This document shows positions 35,105-44,245 of a stretch of DNA of 64,000 nucleotides, piece by piece. The stretch spans positions 1-64,000 of the forward strand of contig NZ_CP108677.1 in assembly GCF_035994945.1 (NCBI RefSeq), read 5' to 3'. Every line of letters starts with the position of its first letter. The stretch's first letter is position 1. Origin of the DNA: Streptomyces sp. NBC_01216. Lineage in GTDB: Bacteria; Actinomycetota; Actinomycetes; Streptomycetales; Streptomycetaceae. Under the pieces are notes generated by a model. That model made no database searches and was not told the origin of the DNA. It worked only from the letters and a program-made list of their open reading frames with translations. The position numbers and the translations under genes were made by a program.

Positions 35105-35665
35105 TCAGGCCGCCTTGCCGCTGGCGACCAGCTCCAGCACGCGCCGGTTGGACGCGGCCTGTGCGGGGGTGATCGGTTCCTTCCAGCGGTTGTACGGCGC
35201 GGGCCGGGTGGGGATGGACTCCAGCTCGAGGCGGGCGAGGGCCAGTTCACGGACGGTCGGCGGCACGACGCGCGCCGCGCGTGCCCTCTCCCGCCGGAGC
35301 CGGTCCTGTTCAGCGACCACGCCGACCCAGTCGTCCCCGAGCCGCGCCACGAGCTGCTTGCGTAGCTGCTTACGGTCGCGGGCGGTGGTCGCCGCCCACA
35401 CCCCGGCCTTCGTCAGGTCGGCGTTGGCGAGCGCCCACTTCAGGCAGCCCTTGACGATCGGGCAGCCGGAGCAGGCGTGCTTTGCCTTGACGAGCGCCTT
35501 CTCCCGGGCGCGGGGGTCTTCGTCTGTGTTGTGGATGTCCTCGATGGCGAACAGGCCGGGTTCCGTGCGGCAGCGCAGGGCCTGGTCGGTGTGGGGGAAG
35601 GGGATCCGGTCGTCGGCCGCGATGAACGTCGGCGGCTGTGGGACGCCGGTGCGGTTGCCGCTCAT
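35105..35665 (-). CDS. WhiB-family iron-sulfur transcription regulator
   Basis: 186 aa; ATG at 35665 with GGAGGG 6 bp upstream; the longer frame is non-coding. The four cluster cysteines are Cys32, Cys65, Cys68 and Cys74 (ACSGCPIVKGC), followed by the GVW turn (88-90) and a basic C-terminal segment (TTARDRKQLRKQLVARLG). WhiB-like proteins bind a 4Fe-4S cluster and work with sigma factors. The ~85-residue extension after the basic region is longer than usual. Likely regulator of this nine-gene operon or of transfer. Confidence 0.8.
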   Translation of the reverse strand: MSGNRTGVPQPPTFIAADDRIPFPHTDQALRCRTEPGLFAIEDIHNTDEDPRAREKALVKAKHACSGCPIVKGCLKWALANADLTKAGVWAATTARDRKQLRKQLVARLGDDWVGVVAEQDRLRRERARAARVVPPTVRELALARLELESIPTRPAPYNRWKEPITPAQAASNRRVLELVASGKAA

Positions 35666-35904
35666 GAAGTGCCCTCCGGAGCGAGATGAGGGAGTTGGAG
35701 GAGGACCTGGTCCACGAGGTCCTGCGTGGGGCGCCACGGCCCGAGCTGGCCGTGCAGCCACGGGATGGGGAGGGCGAGCTCCTGGACGTCGGCGAGGACC
35801 AGGTGGTGAACGTCGGGCTGCGCCCAGCGGGAGCACGGGGCGGACTCCGGGGAATTGCATTTGATGCGTGAGGTTGGGCTGTCTGAGCTGGGGATCTGCG
35901 GCAT
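35662..35904 (-). CDS. small hypothetical protein, first gene of operon
   Basis: 80 aa from ATG at 35904 (GTG 35907 also possible), AGGAGG 7 bp upstream, overlapping the whiB start by 4 bp. Two Cys in a short N-terminal segment (IKCNSPESAPCSRW), then LVLADVQELALPIPWLHGQL and an amphipathic end. No family recognised. Tight coupling suggests that it works with or controls WhiB translation. Confidence 0.6.
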   Translation of the reverse strand: MPQIPSSDSPTSRIKCNSPESAPCSRWAQPDVHHLVLADVQELALPIPWLHGQLGPWRPTQDLVDQVLLQLPHLAPEGTS

Positions 35905-35907
35905 CAC

Positions 35908-36007
35908 TGTGCCTCCTGAGGGTGGGCGAGGCAGGCTTTTGACCTGCGCTCTTGCCGTGGATCAGTCATCTGATGCATGATTCGCGCACCCCGAGAAAGA
36001 GGGCTGC
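35908..36007. promoter_or_regulatory. divergent promoter region with inverted repeat
   Basis: The 100-bp gap between the leftward nine-gene operon and the rightward recombinase must hold both promoters. TTGACC lies at about 35939-35944. ATCAG (35961-35965) and CTGAT (35970-35974) form a short inverted repeat, followed by TGATGCATGA. A regulator such as the HTH protein at 37121 could bind here; this is inference. Confidence 0.35.
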
Positions 36008-37111
36008 GTGACGACGACGGACTTGAGTGAAGGCTCTGCCCGGCTGGTGCTGCTGAACGGCGTGACGCTTCTACATCCCGAAGACGCCGTTTTCGAGGCG
36101 ATGTTGGAAGGCTGGACGCGGCAGCAGCGTGGAGGCCGGCGTCTGCAGGCGAAGACGATCGGCGACCGTCTGCGCGTGGTGCGGCAGTTCAACGATTTCG
36201 CCGGGGCCTACCCGTGGAACTGGTCGGCCGCCGCGATGGACGAGTGGACGACTTACCTGATCGCGGAACTGCACCGCGCGGAGTCGACGATCCGCGGCTA
36301 CCAGACGGCCGTTCGCCTGTTCAGCGACTACATCACCTCGCCGCACTATCAGTGGCCCCAGGAATGCGAACGGCGCTTCGGCACGCACCCGGTGCAGATC
36401 TGCCACGAGTGGAACACCGCCGCACACCTCATCGACTACGAGGGGCAGGCGGGCCGACGGCCGATGACCCGGGAGGAGATCCAGCTTCTCCTCGACTACG
36501 CCGACGACCAGGTCGAGCGCGCCATCAGACTCGGCCGCAAAGGTGCCCTGGCCGCATACCGGGACGCCACCGTGTTCAAAGTCCTCTACGGCTGGGGGCT
36601 GCGGTGCACGGAGGCGTCGAAGCTGGATCTCAACGACTGGTACCGCAATCCGAGGGCCGCGGACCTGGGCCGGTTCGGAACGCTGCACGTCCGGTACGGC
36701 AAGCGGTCCAAGGGTTCCCCGCCTCGTCGTCGGACCGTTCTGAGCGTGATGCCCTGGGCCGTGGAAGCGGTCGACGACTACGTCACCAACATCCGCCCCC
36801 GCTATCGTGCCGTGGCCGGGGCCGCCTTGTGGCCCACCGAGCGCGGCGGCCGACTCCAGAGCCGCGAGATCGAGGAGCGCTTCGCGGAGTACCGCGAGGC
36901 GCTGGGCCTGGACTCCGATCTCGTGCCGCACTGTCTGCGGCACAGCCATGTCACCCACCAGATCGAGGACGGCGCCGACCCGGCGTTCGTCCAGCGGCAG
37001 GTCGGCCACCGCTACGCCTCGACGACCGCGCTCTACACCGGAGTGAGCGGGGACTTCATGAACACGATGATGCGCAAGGTCTTGGACAAGGCCCTGCACC
37101 AGGGACAGTAG
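36008..37111 (+). CDS. tyrosine recombinase
   Basis: 367 aa; GTG at 36008 with AGAGGG 4 bp upstream. N-terminal SAM-like DNA-binding region (TIGDRLRVVRQFNDFAGAYP). Catalytic residues are all present: Arg199 (YGWGLRCTEASKL), His308-x-x-Arg311 (PHCLRHSHVTH), His334 (VGHRYAS) and the nucleophile Tyr343 (ALYTGVS). It should cut and join DNA at a specific site. No att repeats or tRNA were found beside it. It is followed 9 bp later by an HTH gene and then the zinc-ribbon gene, a three-gene set. Confidence 0.85.
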   Translation: MTTTDLSEGSARLVLLNGVTLLHPEDAVFEAMLEGWTRQQRGGRRLQAKTIGDRLRVVRQFNDFAGAYPWNWSAAAMDEWTTYLIAELHRAESTIRGYQTAVRLFSDYITSPHYQWPQECERRFGTHPVQICHEWNTAAHLIDYEGQAGRRPMTREEIQLLLDYADDQVERAIRLGRKGALAAYRDATVFKVLYGWGLRCTEASKLDLNDWYRNPRAADLGRFGTLHVRYGKRSKGSPPRRRTVLSVMPWAVEAVDDYVTNIRPRYRAVAGAALWPTERGGRLQSREIEERFAEYREALGLDSDLVPHCLRHSHVTHQIEDGADPAFVQRQVGHRYASTTALYTGVSGDFMNTMMRKVLDKALHQGQ

Positions 37112-37120
37112 GGAGACGAC

Positions 37121-37471
37121 GTGACGACGAAACTGGACTACCGGTGGCATCTGCGGGAGGTCATGGCCACCCGCGGCATGTTCTCCACCACCGATCTGCG
37201 GCCCCTGCTGGCTGAGCGCGGCATTGACCTGTCGGCCAGCCAGGTCTACCGGCTGGTCGTCGAGCGTCCGGAACGGCTCAGCCTGACCACGCTGATGGCG
37301 CTCCTCGACATCCTCCAGTGCCGCATGGAGGACCTGATCGAACCAGTGGCCGCACGGGCGGCGGGCAGGAAGACGGCAGCAGCAGGAGGCGACGGCACGG
37401 CTGCCGGCCCTGCAGCCGGTGTCGGCGATTACCGGCCCAAGCGGGCCCGTATCACACCCGCGGGGGAGTAG
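37121..37471 (+). CDS. XRE-type HTH protein
   Basis: 116 aa; GTG at 37121. Residues 5-75 form a Cro/C1-like helix-turn-helix (LREVMATRGMFSTTDLRPLL, then LSASQVYRLVVERPERLS), followed by LMALLDILQCRMEDLIEP, the usual last helix. A 40-residue Gly/Ala tail ends in basic residues. It probably controls or directs the recombinase encoded before it. Confidence 0.75.
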   Translation: MTTKLDYRWHLREVMATRGMFSTTDLRPLLAERGIDLSASQVYRLVVERPERLSLTTLMALLDILQCRMEDLIEPVAARAAGRKTAAAGGDGTAAGPAAGVGDYRPKRARITPAGE

Positions 37472-37474
37472 CGC

Positions 37475-39988
37475 GTGGACGCCTCCGCCCTTCCCCGCTA
37501 CGCAATCGACCCCGAAGGCGTGATCGCCGAGGCGGTCGCCGTCGTCGAACCGGCTATGCCTCCCGAGCTGATCCGGTCCGTGGTGAAGGGCACCTTTCCC
37601 CGCGGCACTCAGCGGCGGAAGCTCGCCGAGCTCCTCCAGCGGGACCTGACGTGGCTGACGCAGGGGCGGTCGGAGTCGCCCACCATCGTCGAACGGCTCA
37701 TCCGGGCACTGCGCGAACAGGGTGCCGTTCACGTTCAGCAGCCACGCTGCGGGAGCTGCGGCCAAGCGCGACGCCTTGTCGGCGTCCTTCCCGACAGCAC
37801 GTCCCGCATCTGCAACACCTGTGAGGGGCGACGCCGGCACAAGGCGAATCCCTGCGCCGTCTGCGGCCGCCACGAGTTCATGACCCGGGACCGCGACGGG
37901 CAGCCCCGATGCCGTGCTCACCCTCCAGAGGACGGCGCCGACCCGATGGAAGGGCTGTGCCGGATCATCCAGCAGACCTGCCCGAATCTGCCCGTTGAGA
38001 CGGTTGCCGAGGCCGTTCGAGCGGTTGCGCCGGTCATGGCCCGGCAGCGCAAGCTGCTGTGGGCTCTGGAGGAGCGGCCCGGCCTGCTGACCGGCCAAGG
38101 CGTCCACGGTTCGGTCAAAGTCCTGCACCTCATCGCGGCGCTCCAGGAGCGAGGAGCGGTGAACGTCGTGGCCCCGCCATGCCCCTACTGCGGCCGGGAC
38201 GTGCCGCTGCCGCGTACACGTGACGGGCTCCGCTGCTGCACCGAGTGCCGCTCCGCCGCACGCGCCGAGGCATGCGCCCGGTGCGGACGCGACCGGCCGG
38301 TGATGGGTCGGACCCATGACGGCCTGCCCTTGTGCCACGCCTGCCGGCACCACAACCCAGTCGTCCACCAGGTCTGCGGTCAGTGCGGCGAGCGCCGCTA
38401 CATCCGGGCTCGCAAAGACGGCCGCCCGCTGTGCCAGCGCTGCCACCAGTACCCCACCGCGACCTGCAGCGAGTGTGGGGAACAGCGCCCGTGCCTGCAC
38501 ATCTCCACCGACGCCCCCATCTGCGTTCCGTGCACACGGAAGCGGCGCCCCCGTGCCATCTGCGTCGGCTGCCAGCGCGACAACCAGGTCAGCTACCGCA
38601 CGGTCGACGGAGAGCCGCTGTGCTCCTCCTGCGGCGCCACACCACGCCCCTGCGCCCAGTGCGGCCGGACGCTGCGCATCCACGGCATCACGCCGAACGG
38701 CGACGAACTGTGCCCCACCTGCTGGCGCCACCACCCGGCCCGCAAGCGGCCGTGCAGAGAGTGCGGCACAGCCACCCACCTGCACCATTACGGCCTCTGC
38801 CCCGACTGCGCTGCCCGCGCACGGCTTCGAGACATCCTCAGCGCCGGAGGACGCATGCGCCCCGGCATCGAACCGGTCTTCAACGCCCTGCTGAGGCAGC
38901 CCGGCACCAACGTCCTGTACTGGCTAAACCGCCGCCCCGCCCGGCTCAGCGTGCTGCGCACGCTGGCAGCCGGAAGCGGGCCGATCACCCATGACACCTT
39001 GGACGGCCTGCGGCCAGACAAGGTGGTCGACAACCTCCGCATGCACCTGGTGGCCGGCGGCGCCCTGCCCGCGCGAGATGAGCAACTCGCCACGCTCGAA
39101 CGCTGGCTCGCGGCACGGACCACGCAGGTCCGTGACCCGCAGAGCCGCAAAGTACTCCAGGCGTACATCACCTGGCACCTGCTGCGCCGCCTTCGTCGCT
39201 TCTCTCGACGCCGCCCGGTCAGCCAAGCCCAAGCGCATGGCATCCGCGCCTACGTCACCCAAGTCGTCCGGCTCCTCGCCTGGCTCCACACCCAGAACAT
39301 CGCCCTCAGCGCATGCACCCAGGATTTTCTGGACACGTGGCTGGACGACTACCCCGCCCGCGGCCCGCGGGTACACGGCTTCCTCGCCTGGACCAACCGC
39401 AACGGCCACACCCGCCAACTGGCCGTCGAACTCCCCACCCCCGCCTTCACCGGCCAACTCATCGCTCAGGACACCCGTTGGCAACTGGTCAACCGCCTCC
39501 TCCACGACGACGGGATCCCGGTGCCCGACAAGGCGGCGGGGCTCCTCGCCCTCCTCTTCGCCCAGAACCTGTCCCGGATCGTCGCCCTCACCACCGAACA
39601 CGTGGAGGTCACCCCAAGCGCGGTACTGCTCCGACTCGGGCAGGTCCCAGCCCAAATGCCCCCACCCCTGGACGACCACATCCGAACGCTCCACGCCCAG
39701 GCGATGACCACGGACTCCGCGGGCGAGCGCTGGCTGCTCCCAGGCCGATTCCCGGCCCAGCACCTCAGCCGCAGCCAGCTCGTCCGTCGCCTCCATCCGC
39801 TCGGCGTCCGGCCACGCATGGCCCGCAACACTGCCCTCGTCGAGCTGGCTTCCGAACTGCCCGCCGTCATGGTCAGCCGACTGCTCGGCATCCACCACAA
39901 CACCGCCGACTCCTGGAAGCGCATCGGCGGGCAGGACAACGCCTACGCCGCCGATGTCGCCAGCCGCCACCAACCCACGGCTCCCTGA
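37475..39988 (+). CDS. large multi-zinc-ribbon protein with integrase-like C-terminal half
   Basis: 837 aa; GTG at 37475, GGGGGAG 6 bp upstream, 3 bp after the HTH gene. Residues about 90-450 contain 17 CxxC motifs in succession (CGSC, CNTC, CAVC, CPYC and so on to CPDC), enough for about eight zinc ribbons. The C-terminal ~380 residues are helical, Arg-rich and organised like a tyrosine-recombinase core-binding plus degenerate catalytic domain (AAGLLALLFAQNLSRIVALT, GERWLLPGRFPAQHL, VMVSRLLGIHHNTADSW), but the Arg-His-x-x-Arg-Tyr set is not evident. A relative's C-terminus survives at 55.6-56.1 kb. Possibly an accessory DNA-binding partner of the recombinase. Confidence 0.65.
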   Translation: MDASALPRYAIDPEGVIAEAVAVVEPAMPPELIRSVVKGTFPRGTQRRKLAELLQRDLTWLTQGRSESPTIVERLIRALREQGAVHVQQPRCGSCGQARRLVGVLPDSTSRICNTCEGRRRHKANPCAVCGRHEFMTRDRDGQPRCRAHPPEDGADPMEGLCRIIQQTCPNLPVETVAEAVRAVAPVMARQRKLLWALEERPGLLTGQGVHGSVKVLHLIAALQERGAVNVVAPPCPYCGRDVPLPRTRDGLRCCTECRSAARAEACARCGRDRPVMGRTHDGLPLCHACRHHNPVVHQVCGQCGERRYIRARKDGRPLCQRCHQYPTATCSECGEQRPCLHISTDAPICVPCTRKRRPRAICVGCQRDNQVSYRTVDGEPLCSSCGATPRPCAQCGRTLRIHGITPNGDELCPTCWRHHPARKRPCRECGTATHLHHYGLCPDCAARARLRDILSAGGRMRPGIEPVFNALLRQPGTNVLYWLNRRPARLSVLRTLAAGSGPITHDTLDGLRPDKVVDNLRMHLVAGGALPARDEQLATLERWLAARTTQVRDPQSRKVLQAYITWHLLRRLRRFSRRRPVSQAQAHGIRAYVTQVVRLLAWLHTQNIALSACTQDFLDTWLDDYPARGPRVHGFLAWTNRNGHTRQLAVELPTPAFTGQLIAQDTRWQLVNRLLHDDGIPVPDKAAGLLALLFAQNLSRIVALTTEHVEVTPSAVLLRLGQVPAQMPPPLDDHIRTLHAQAMTTDSAGERWLLPGRFPAQHLSRSQLVRRLHPLGVRPRMARNTALVELASELPAVMVSRLLGIHHNTADSWKRIGGQDNAYAADVASRHQPTAP

Positions 39989-40589
39989 ACCTCGGATTCG
40001 CTGCACCCTCGGAAGGTGCTGACACTCGCTGCTGACATCGAGGTACTGGCGCAGTTCGGCCGTGTCCTCGCGGGCCTGCTGTGCCGCTCAGGGAGGGCCG
40101 CTGCGCAAATGCCGCCCCGAACCGCGGGTGCTCGCTCGTCGTAGCAAGCACGGAACAGAGTCGCCTACGGCAACTCCCGGGGGACGGCCGAAGCCGGTTG
40201 TGATCACTGGATCTGATGAGACCAATCAAAGTGCGTCGCCAACGCTCTGGCGTAATCACCCTGCGTGACAACGTTGCGCTTTCACGGATCCGGCTTCCAT
40301 GCGGTCTCGACAGCATCCCCATTTCCGGCAGGGAGGGGCCGGGGCGGCACGAAGGAGGCCGCACCTGCGATCAGCCCGGGATGGGCCGCCCCGCCTCCGA
40401 GGGGTCGCCGACGGAGGTGGGTGCGGATGGCAACTGCGCTGTGTACATAGAATTTCGCTTTGGGTAATGTTCGACCCGGTACCGGGATCGGATCGCGCTG
40501 TCAGGGCCGTTCGCGGATCGCCAGGCCGGGCTGACGTGGCGCGGTCTGCCGACCGCCGGGCCGGGCGTACCGGTGCCAGGGGGTTTGTC
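39989..40589. repeat. intergenic region with copy A of a duplicated leader
   Basis: About 600 bp without an intact gene. From about 40155 to 40335 it is homologous to 44100-44280, the upstream and start region of the secreted protein at 44246. Shared blocks include TGATCACTGGATC, GTTGCGCTTTCACGGAT and a start-like ATGCGGTCTCGACAGCATCC (copy B: ATGAGGTTTCGGCAGCACCC). Copy A leads only to a non-protein-like frame, so it is the leader and first codons of a lost paralog. Confidence 0.6.
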
Positions 40590-42269
40590 TTGTTGCGTTC
40601 TCTTCCCGGCAGAGGGGCCACCCGCCGCTTCCTGCGCCGGACCGGGTTGGTGTTGTGTGCCGGTCTGCTGACCGCGACCGGGCTCGGTACGGCTACGACG
40701 GCCACGGCCGCTTCTGCGGAGACCGGCTCGGCCCGGCCTCTGTACGCACCTGGAAACAAGGCGGTTCAGGTGGTGGACCCGTCCACCGGTGCGAGCACCG
40801 CGACGCTCCCGCTCGGCGTTCGTACCTGGGATCTGGCGGTGAGTCCCGACGGCTCCACCGTGTATGCCACGCACCGGCTCGAGGGCACGGTCTCGGTGGT
40901 CTCCACCGAGACGGGCACGGTCACCGACACCATCGTCGGCATCTACCTCCCGTGGGCGGTAGCGGTGTCCCCGGACGGAGCGCAGATCTACGTCGCTCAC
41001 CTCGCCCCGTCGGGGTCCTCCTATGCGATCGCGGTGATCTCTGCCGCGACCAATACCGTCATCGCGGACATCAGCGTGAGCGGGGCGGACGCCATCGCCT
41101 TCACCCCTGACGGCAAACGAGCCTACGTGGCCGGCTACGGCACCAACTCGGTCACCGCCATCGACACCGCAACCCAGGTTGTGACCACGGTCATCGGGCT
41201 GCCCAACAGCGGACCTGGCAACCTCGCGGTCACCCCCGACGGCACAGCCGTGTACGTGACCGCGTACAACAGCAACACCGTTCAAGTCATCTCGACGGCC
41301 ACCAACACGGTCACCGCCACGATCAACACCGGCTCCCGCCCGCAGGGCATGTCCATCTCCCCGGACGGCGCGAAGGCATACACGGCCCTGCCCACAGAAG
41401 ACGCCCTCGTGGTGATCGACACCGCCACCAACACCGTCAGCACCACCATCCCCGTCGGCGACAACCCGGTGGAGGTCCTGGCCGACCCGTCGGGCATCGC
41501 CGTATACGTCTCCAACTTCTACCCCCCGTCCGTCTCGGTGATCGACCCGGCGACCAACACCGTCACCGGCACCGGCACCCTCAGCGCCGCGACCTACAAC
41601 CTGGACACCGCCCAGGCGCCACCGGCCGTGACCGCCATCAGCCCCGCCACCGGAACCCCCGCCGGCGGAAGCATCATCACCATCACCGGCACCCACCTGT
41701 CCGGCACCAGCGCGATCTCCTTCGGCACCACCCCCGCCACCGATGTCACCGTCGTCGACGACTTCACCGTGACCGCGACCGTCCCCGCGCACACTGCGGG
41801 CACCGTTGACGTCACCGTCACCACCCCGGGCGGCACCAGCGCCCCCTCACCCGGCGGCCAGTACACCTACCTGGCCCCGCCCGCCGACATCGACGTCGAC
41901 CTGACCGCGCAGCCGCACCTGGGCATCCTGGTCCCCTACCTCACCTACACCCTCACCGCCCGCAACACCGGCCCCGGAACGGTCACCTCAGCAACCCTCA
42001 CCACCACCCTGCCGCCCGGCGCAACCGCCACCCACCTGTCCCCGGGCTGCACCGCCACCGCCACCACCGTCACCTGCACCTACGACACGATCGCCAACGG
42101 CGCCGCCCCCAGCAAGACCTTCCGCATCCCGCTGCATCTGCTCTCCCTGGGCCACATTCAGGCCACCACCACCCGCACCACCTCCGCACCCACCGACCCC
42201 AACACCGCCAACGACACCGCAAGCGCGAACTGCACCGTCATCTCCATCATCCTGGCCACCTGCTCCTAG
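40590..42269 (+). CDS. secreted YVTN beta-propeller protein with IPT and DUF11 domains
   Basis: 559 aa from TTG at 40590, AGGGGG 6 bp upstream; the longer frame has no ribosome site. Signal peptide ends near TAASA-ETGS. Residues about 50-335 are YVTN-type propeller repeats (WDLAVSPDGSTVYATHR; VQVISTATNTVTATI; VIDTATNTVSTTIPVGDNPV). About 345-430 is an IPT/TIG immunoglobulin-like domain (PAGGSIITITGTHLSGT). The last ~120 residues are DUF11-like (YTLTARNTGPGTVTSATLTT). An extracellular or wall-associated adhesion or matrix protein. Its TAG stop lies inside the CTAG target duplication of the IS1380 element that follows. Confidence 0.8.
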   Translation: MLRSLPGRGATRRFLRRTGLVLCAGLLTATGLGTATTATAASAETGSARPLYAPGNKAVQVVDPSTGASTATLPLGVRTWDLAVSPDGSTVYATHRLEGTVSVVSTETGTVTDTIVGIYLPWAVAVSPDGAQIYVAHLAPSGSSYAIAVISAATNTVIADISVSGADAIAFTPDGKRAYVAGYGTNSVTAIDTATQVVTTVIGLPNSGPGNLAVTPDGTAVYVTAYNSNTVQVISTATNTVTATINTGSRPQGMSISPDGAKAYTALPTEDALVVIDTATNTVSTTIPVGDNPVEVLADPSGIAVYVSNFYPPSVSVIDPATNTVTGTGTLSAATYNLDTAQAPPAVTAISPATGTPAGGSIITITGTHLSGTSAISFGTTPATDVTVVDDFTVTATVPAHTAGTVDVTVTTPGGTSAPSPGGQYTYLAPPADIDVDLTAQPHLGILVPYLTYTLTARNTGPGTVTSATLTTTLPPGATATHLSPGCTATATTVTCTYDTIANGAAPSKTFRIPLHLLSLGHIQATTTRTTSAPTDPNTANDTASANCTVISIILATCS

Positions 42270-43947
42270 CCTCGCTCTTTCAGTTGGGGTGACGAGGGGC
42301 TGCTGATCGTCAACTTGCCGATGGTGGGGGTGCCTTCGCGGTGCGTGCAGGCTGAAGTGCCGGCGCGTTGGCCGGAGTCTCCGAGATCTTTCAGGTTGCG
42401 GGCAAGCAGGGACGTGCGGGTCAGCTGGCTGGTCGGGGCAGGGCTTGGAGCCTGTGGAAGGCCGCGGCGAGTTCGTGTCGCCAAGGCCAGGTCGCGGAGA
42501 TCCGCAGGTGGAGGCGGCGTCCGCCGCGGGTGAGGCGGGCGGCGACGTGCAGGAGCCGGTAGCGGAGCTTCTTCGGCTCGGCGGTGGCGAGGTCGCCGTT
42601 GAGCAGGAGGAGCCGCGTCCAGGCGATCAGGTCACCGGCGGCCAGGGACAGCTCGAGCCAGGCGGCGTTGACGGCGAACTGGCGGGAGGGGAAGCGGCCG
42701 AGGCCGGTGTTCTTGCCGCAGCGGATGCGGTCTTCCACCGTGGCATGTCCGCGGTGGCGAACTTCCAGGAACTGGGCGGAACCACCCCCGGCAACGGGGG
42801 TGTCGGTGAGGAAAACCTGGTGGCGCAGGTCCTCGACGGTGTCGAACAGGGACAGCTGGGCGCCGGGGTGCGGACGTTCGCGGCGGACGATGATCCGGGT
42901 TCCGGCCGGGTAGCTGGCAAGGTCGGCCATGCTGGTCAGCTCGGCGACTTCGGCGCCGTAGCGCAGGCTGCCGTCCTGGTTGAGGGCCGGGTGCCACAGT
43001 CGGTCGGGAAGGGTGCGGATCGCGCGGTGGACCGGTTCGGTGACCGGGTTGCCGACCGAGAAGGACGTACGGATGCCGCGCTCGTGCAGGTCACGGATGT
43101 GGGCGAGGAATGCTTTCGCGGATCCGGCGCTGTCGGCGCGGATCAGCAGGTCGGTGCCGTATCGGTGGGCGTCGGGGATTTGGGCGAGTGCGTCGTCGAG
43201 CACGCTGATGTGGTCGCTCGCGGTGTTCGCGCCGGCGTTGCCTGGACGCAGCCTGCCTGCCAGGGCGCCGCCGGTGTTGGCCAGGAAGCACAGCAGCGGG
43301 TGGTAGCCGAACCCGCTTTTGTAGGTCGGTGCGGCATCCTGCTTCTCGGAATGGCAGGTCACCAGCGTGGCGTCAATGTCGAGTACGAGGCCGGGTATCT
43401 CGCGTCCGGCAGCCTTCACCACGGGGACGTCCTCGCCCTGGTCGGCGGCCTGCAGCCAGGCCACTTCACGGGCCTGGGCCCGGGCGGACCGCAGAGAAGC
43501 GAGCACCGTGTCGTCGATGTGGGCGAGCAGCCGCCAGGCGGTGGGTGTGGAGGCCACCGGGCCGAACACTTCGCTCTGGTCCCGCAGTACGGCCAGGTCC
43601 GTGATGGTCTCGCCGCCGTCAGCGATCATCACCGCAAGGTCCACGGCGATCCGGCCGGGATCGTGGCCGGTCCCGCGCGGCCGCAGCTGACCCAGCGCGG
43701 CAGAATACGCGGCTGTCAGGCCCGTGGCCTCGGCGAGATCTGCCAGAAGACGTGCTCCGGCATGTCCGACCGCCCCCGAGCCGTCGGTGGAGACATGAAT
43801 CCGGGGACGTGAACGGATAGCCTGCACGCAGAAGTGCCTTCCAGGTGGGATGACAGAGACCCTCGACAAGTCTCATCGTCCCTGCTCAGAGGGCACTTTC
43901 GCGTTTACGGCACGGTGACCGCCCTCACCTCAACTGAAACGCCGAGG
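42270..43947. mobile_element. IS1380-family insertion sequence, complete
   Basis: The ends are imperfect inverted repeats: left CCTCGCTCTTTCAGTTG and on, right (reverse) CCTCGGCGTTTCAGTTG and on, agreeing in about 20 of 23 bases. The 4-bp sequence CTAG flanks both ends (42266-42269 and 43948-43951), a target duplication. The element is 1678 bp with one transposase gene and looks recent and intact. Confidence 0.85.
42421..43827 (-). CDS. IS1380-family transposase
   Basis: 468 aa. GTG at 43827 with GGAAGG upstream is preferred to TTG 43869. Typical family sequence: LLADLAEATGLTAAYSAALG, GRIAVDLAVMIADGGETITD, LVLDIDATLVTCHSEKQDA (first Asp), YGTDLLIRADSAGSAKAFLA (second Asp) and a late Glu region (YRLLHVAARLTRGGRRLHLR). 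A DDE enzyme that excises and inserts the element. No frameshift seen. Confidence 0.9.
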   Translation of the reverse strand: MQAIRSRPRIHVSTDGSGAVGHAGARLLADLAEATGLTAAYSAALGQLRPRGTGHDPGRIAVDLAVMIADGGETITDLAVLRDQSEVFGPVASTPTAWRLLAHIDDTVLASLRSARAQAREVAWLQAADQGEDVPVVKAAGREIPGLVLDIDATLVTCHSEKQDAAPTYKSGFGYHPLLCFLANTGGALAGRLRPGNAGANTASDHISVLDDALAQIPDAHRYGTDLLIRADSAGSAKAFLAHIRDLHERGIRTSFSVGNPVTEPVHRAIRTLPDRLWHPALNQDGSLRYGAEVAELTSMADLASYPAGTRIIVRRERPHPGAQLSLFDTVEDLRHQVFLTDTPVAGGGSAQFLEVRHRGHATVEDRIRCGKNTGLGRFPSRQFAVNAAWLELSLAAGDLIAWTRLLLLNGDLATAEPKKLRYRLLHVAARLTRGGRRLHLRISATWPWRHELAAAFHRLQALPRPAS

Positions 43948-44245
43948 CTAGGCAAGGCCACCAGACCGCCGGAAGTTCGGGTACCTCGCCGTGGCCTGCA
44001 CCGAGGCCCTGGAGTGCAGAGGGCCGTCACGGCAGCCGACTTGTGTCAACGTGACGTCGCGTTCTTGGCCGCCCACGGTATCCAGATCGTACGAGAGCGG
44101 AGCCGCTTACGGCATTCTGCGGGGGTGTGGGGTCGAGGCCGGTGGTGATCACTGGATCGGATGAGGCGCACTGGCGCCCGGTCACGCAGGGCTCTAGCGT
44201 GATCGCGCTGCGCGACGTCGTTGCGCTTTCACGGATTGAGGTTCC
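43948..44245. repeat. copy B of duplicated leader
   Basis: About 300 bp between the IS and the next gene. From about 44100 it matches 40155-40335 (see that entry) and continues into the coding start at 44246. The shared part probably includes the promoter and ribosome site of this secreted-protein family. Confidence 0.6.

Noticed and set aside
33750..35864. 704-aa rightward frame
   Set aside because: Antisense to three well-supported leftward genes including whiB.
36071..38788. 905-aa leftward frame
   Set aside because: Antisense to the recombinase and zinc-ribbon genes; no family-like sequence.
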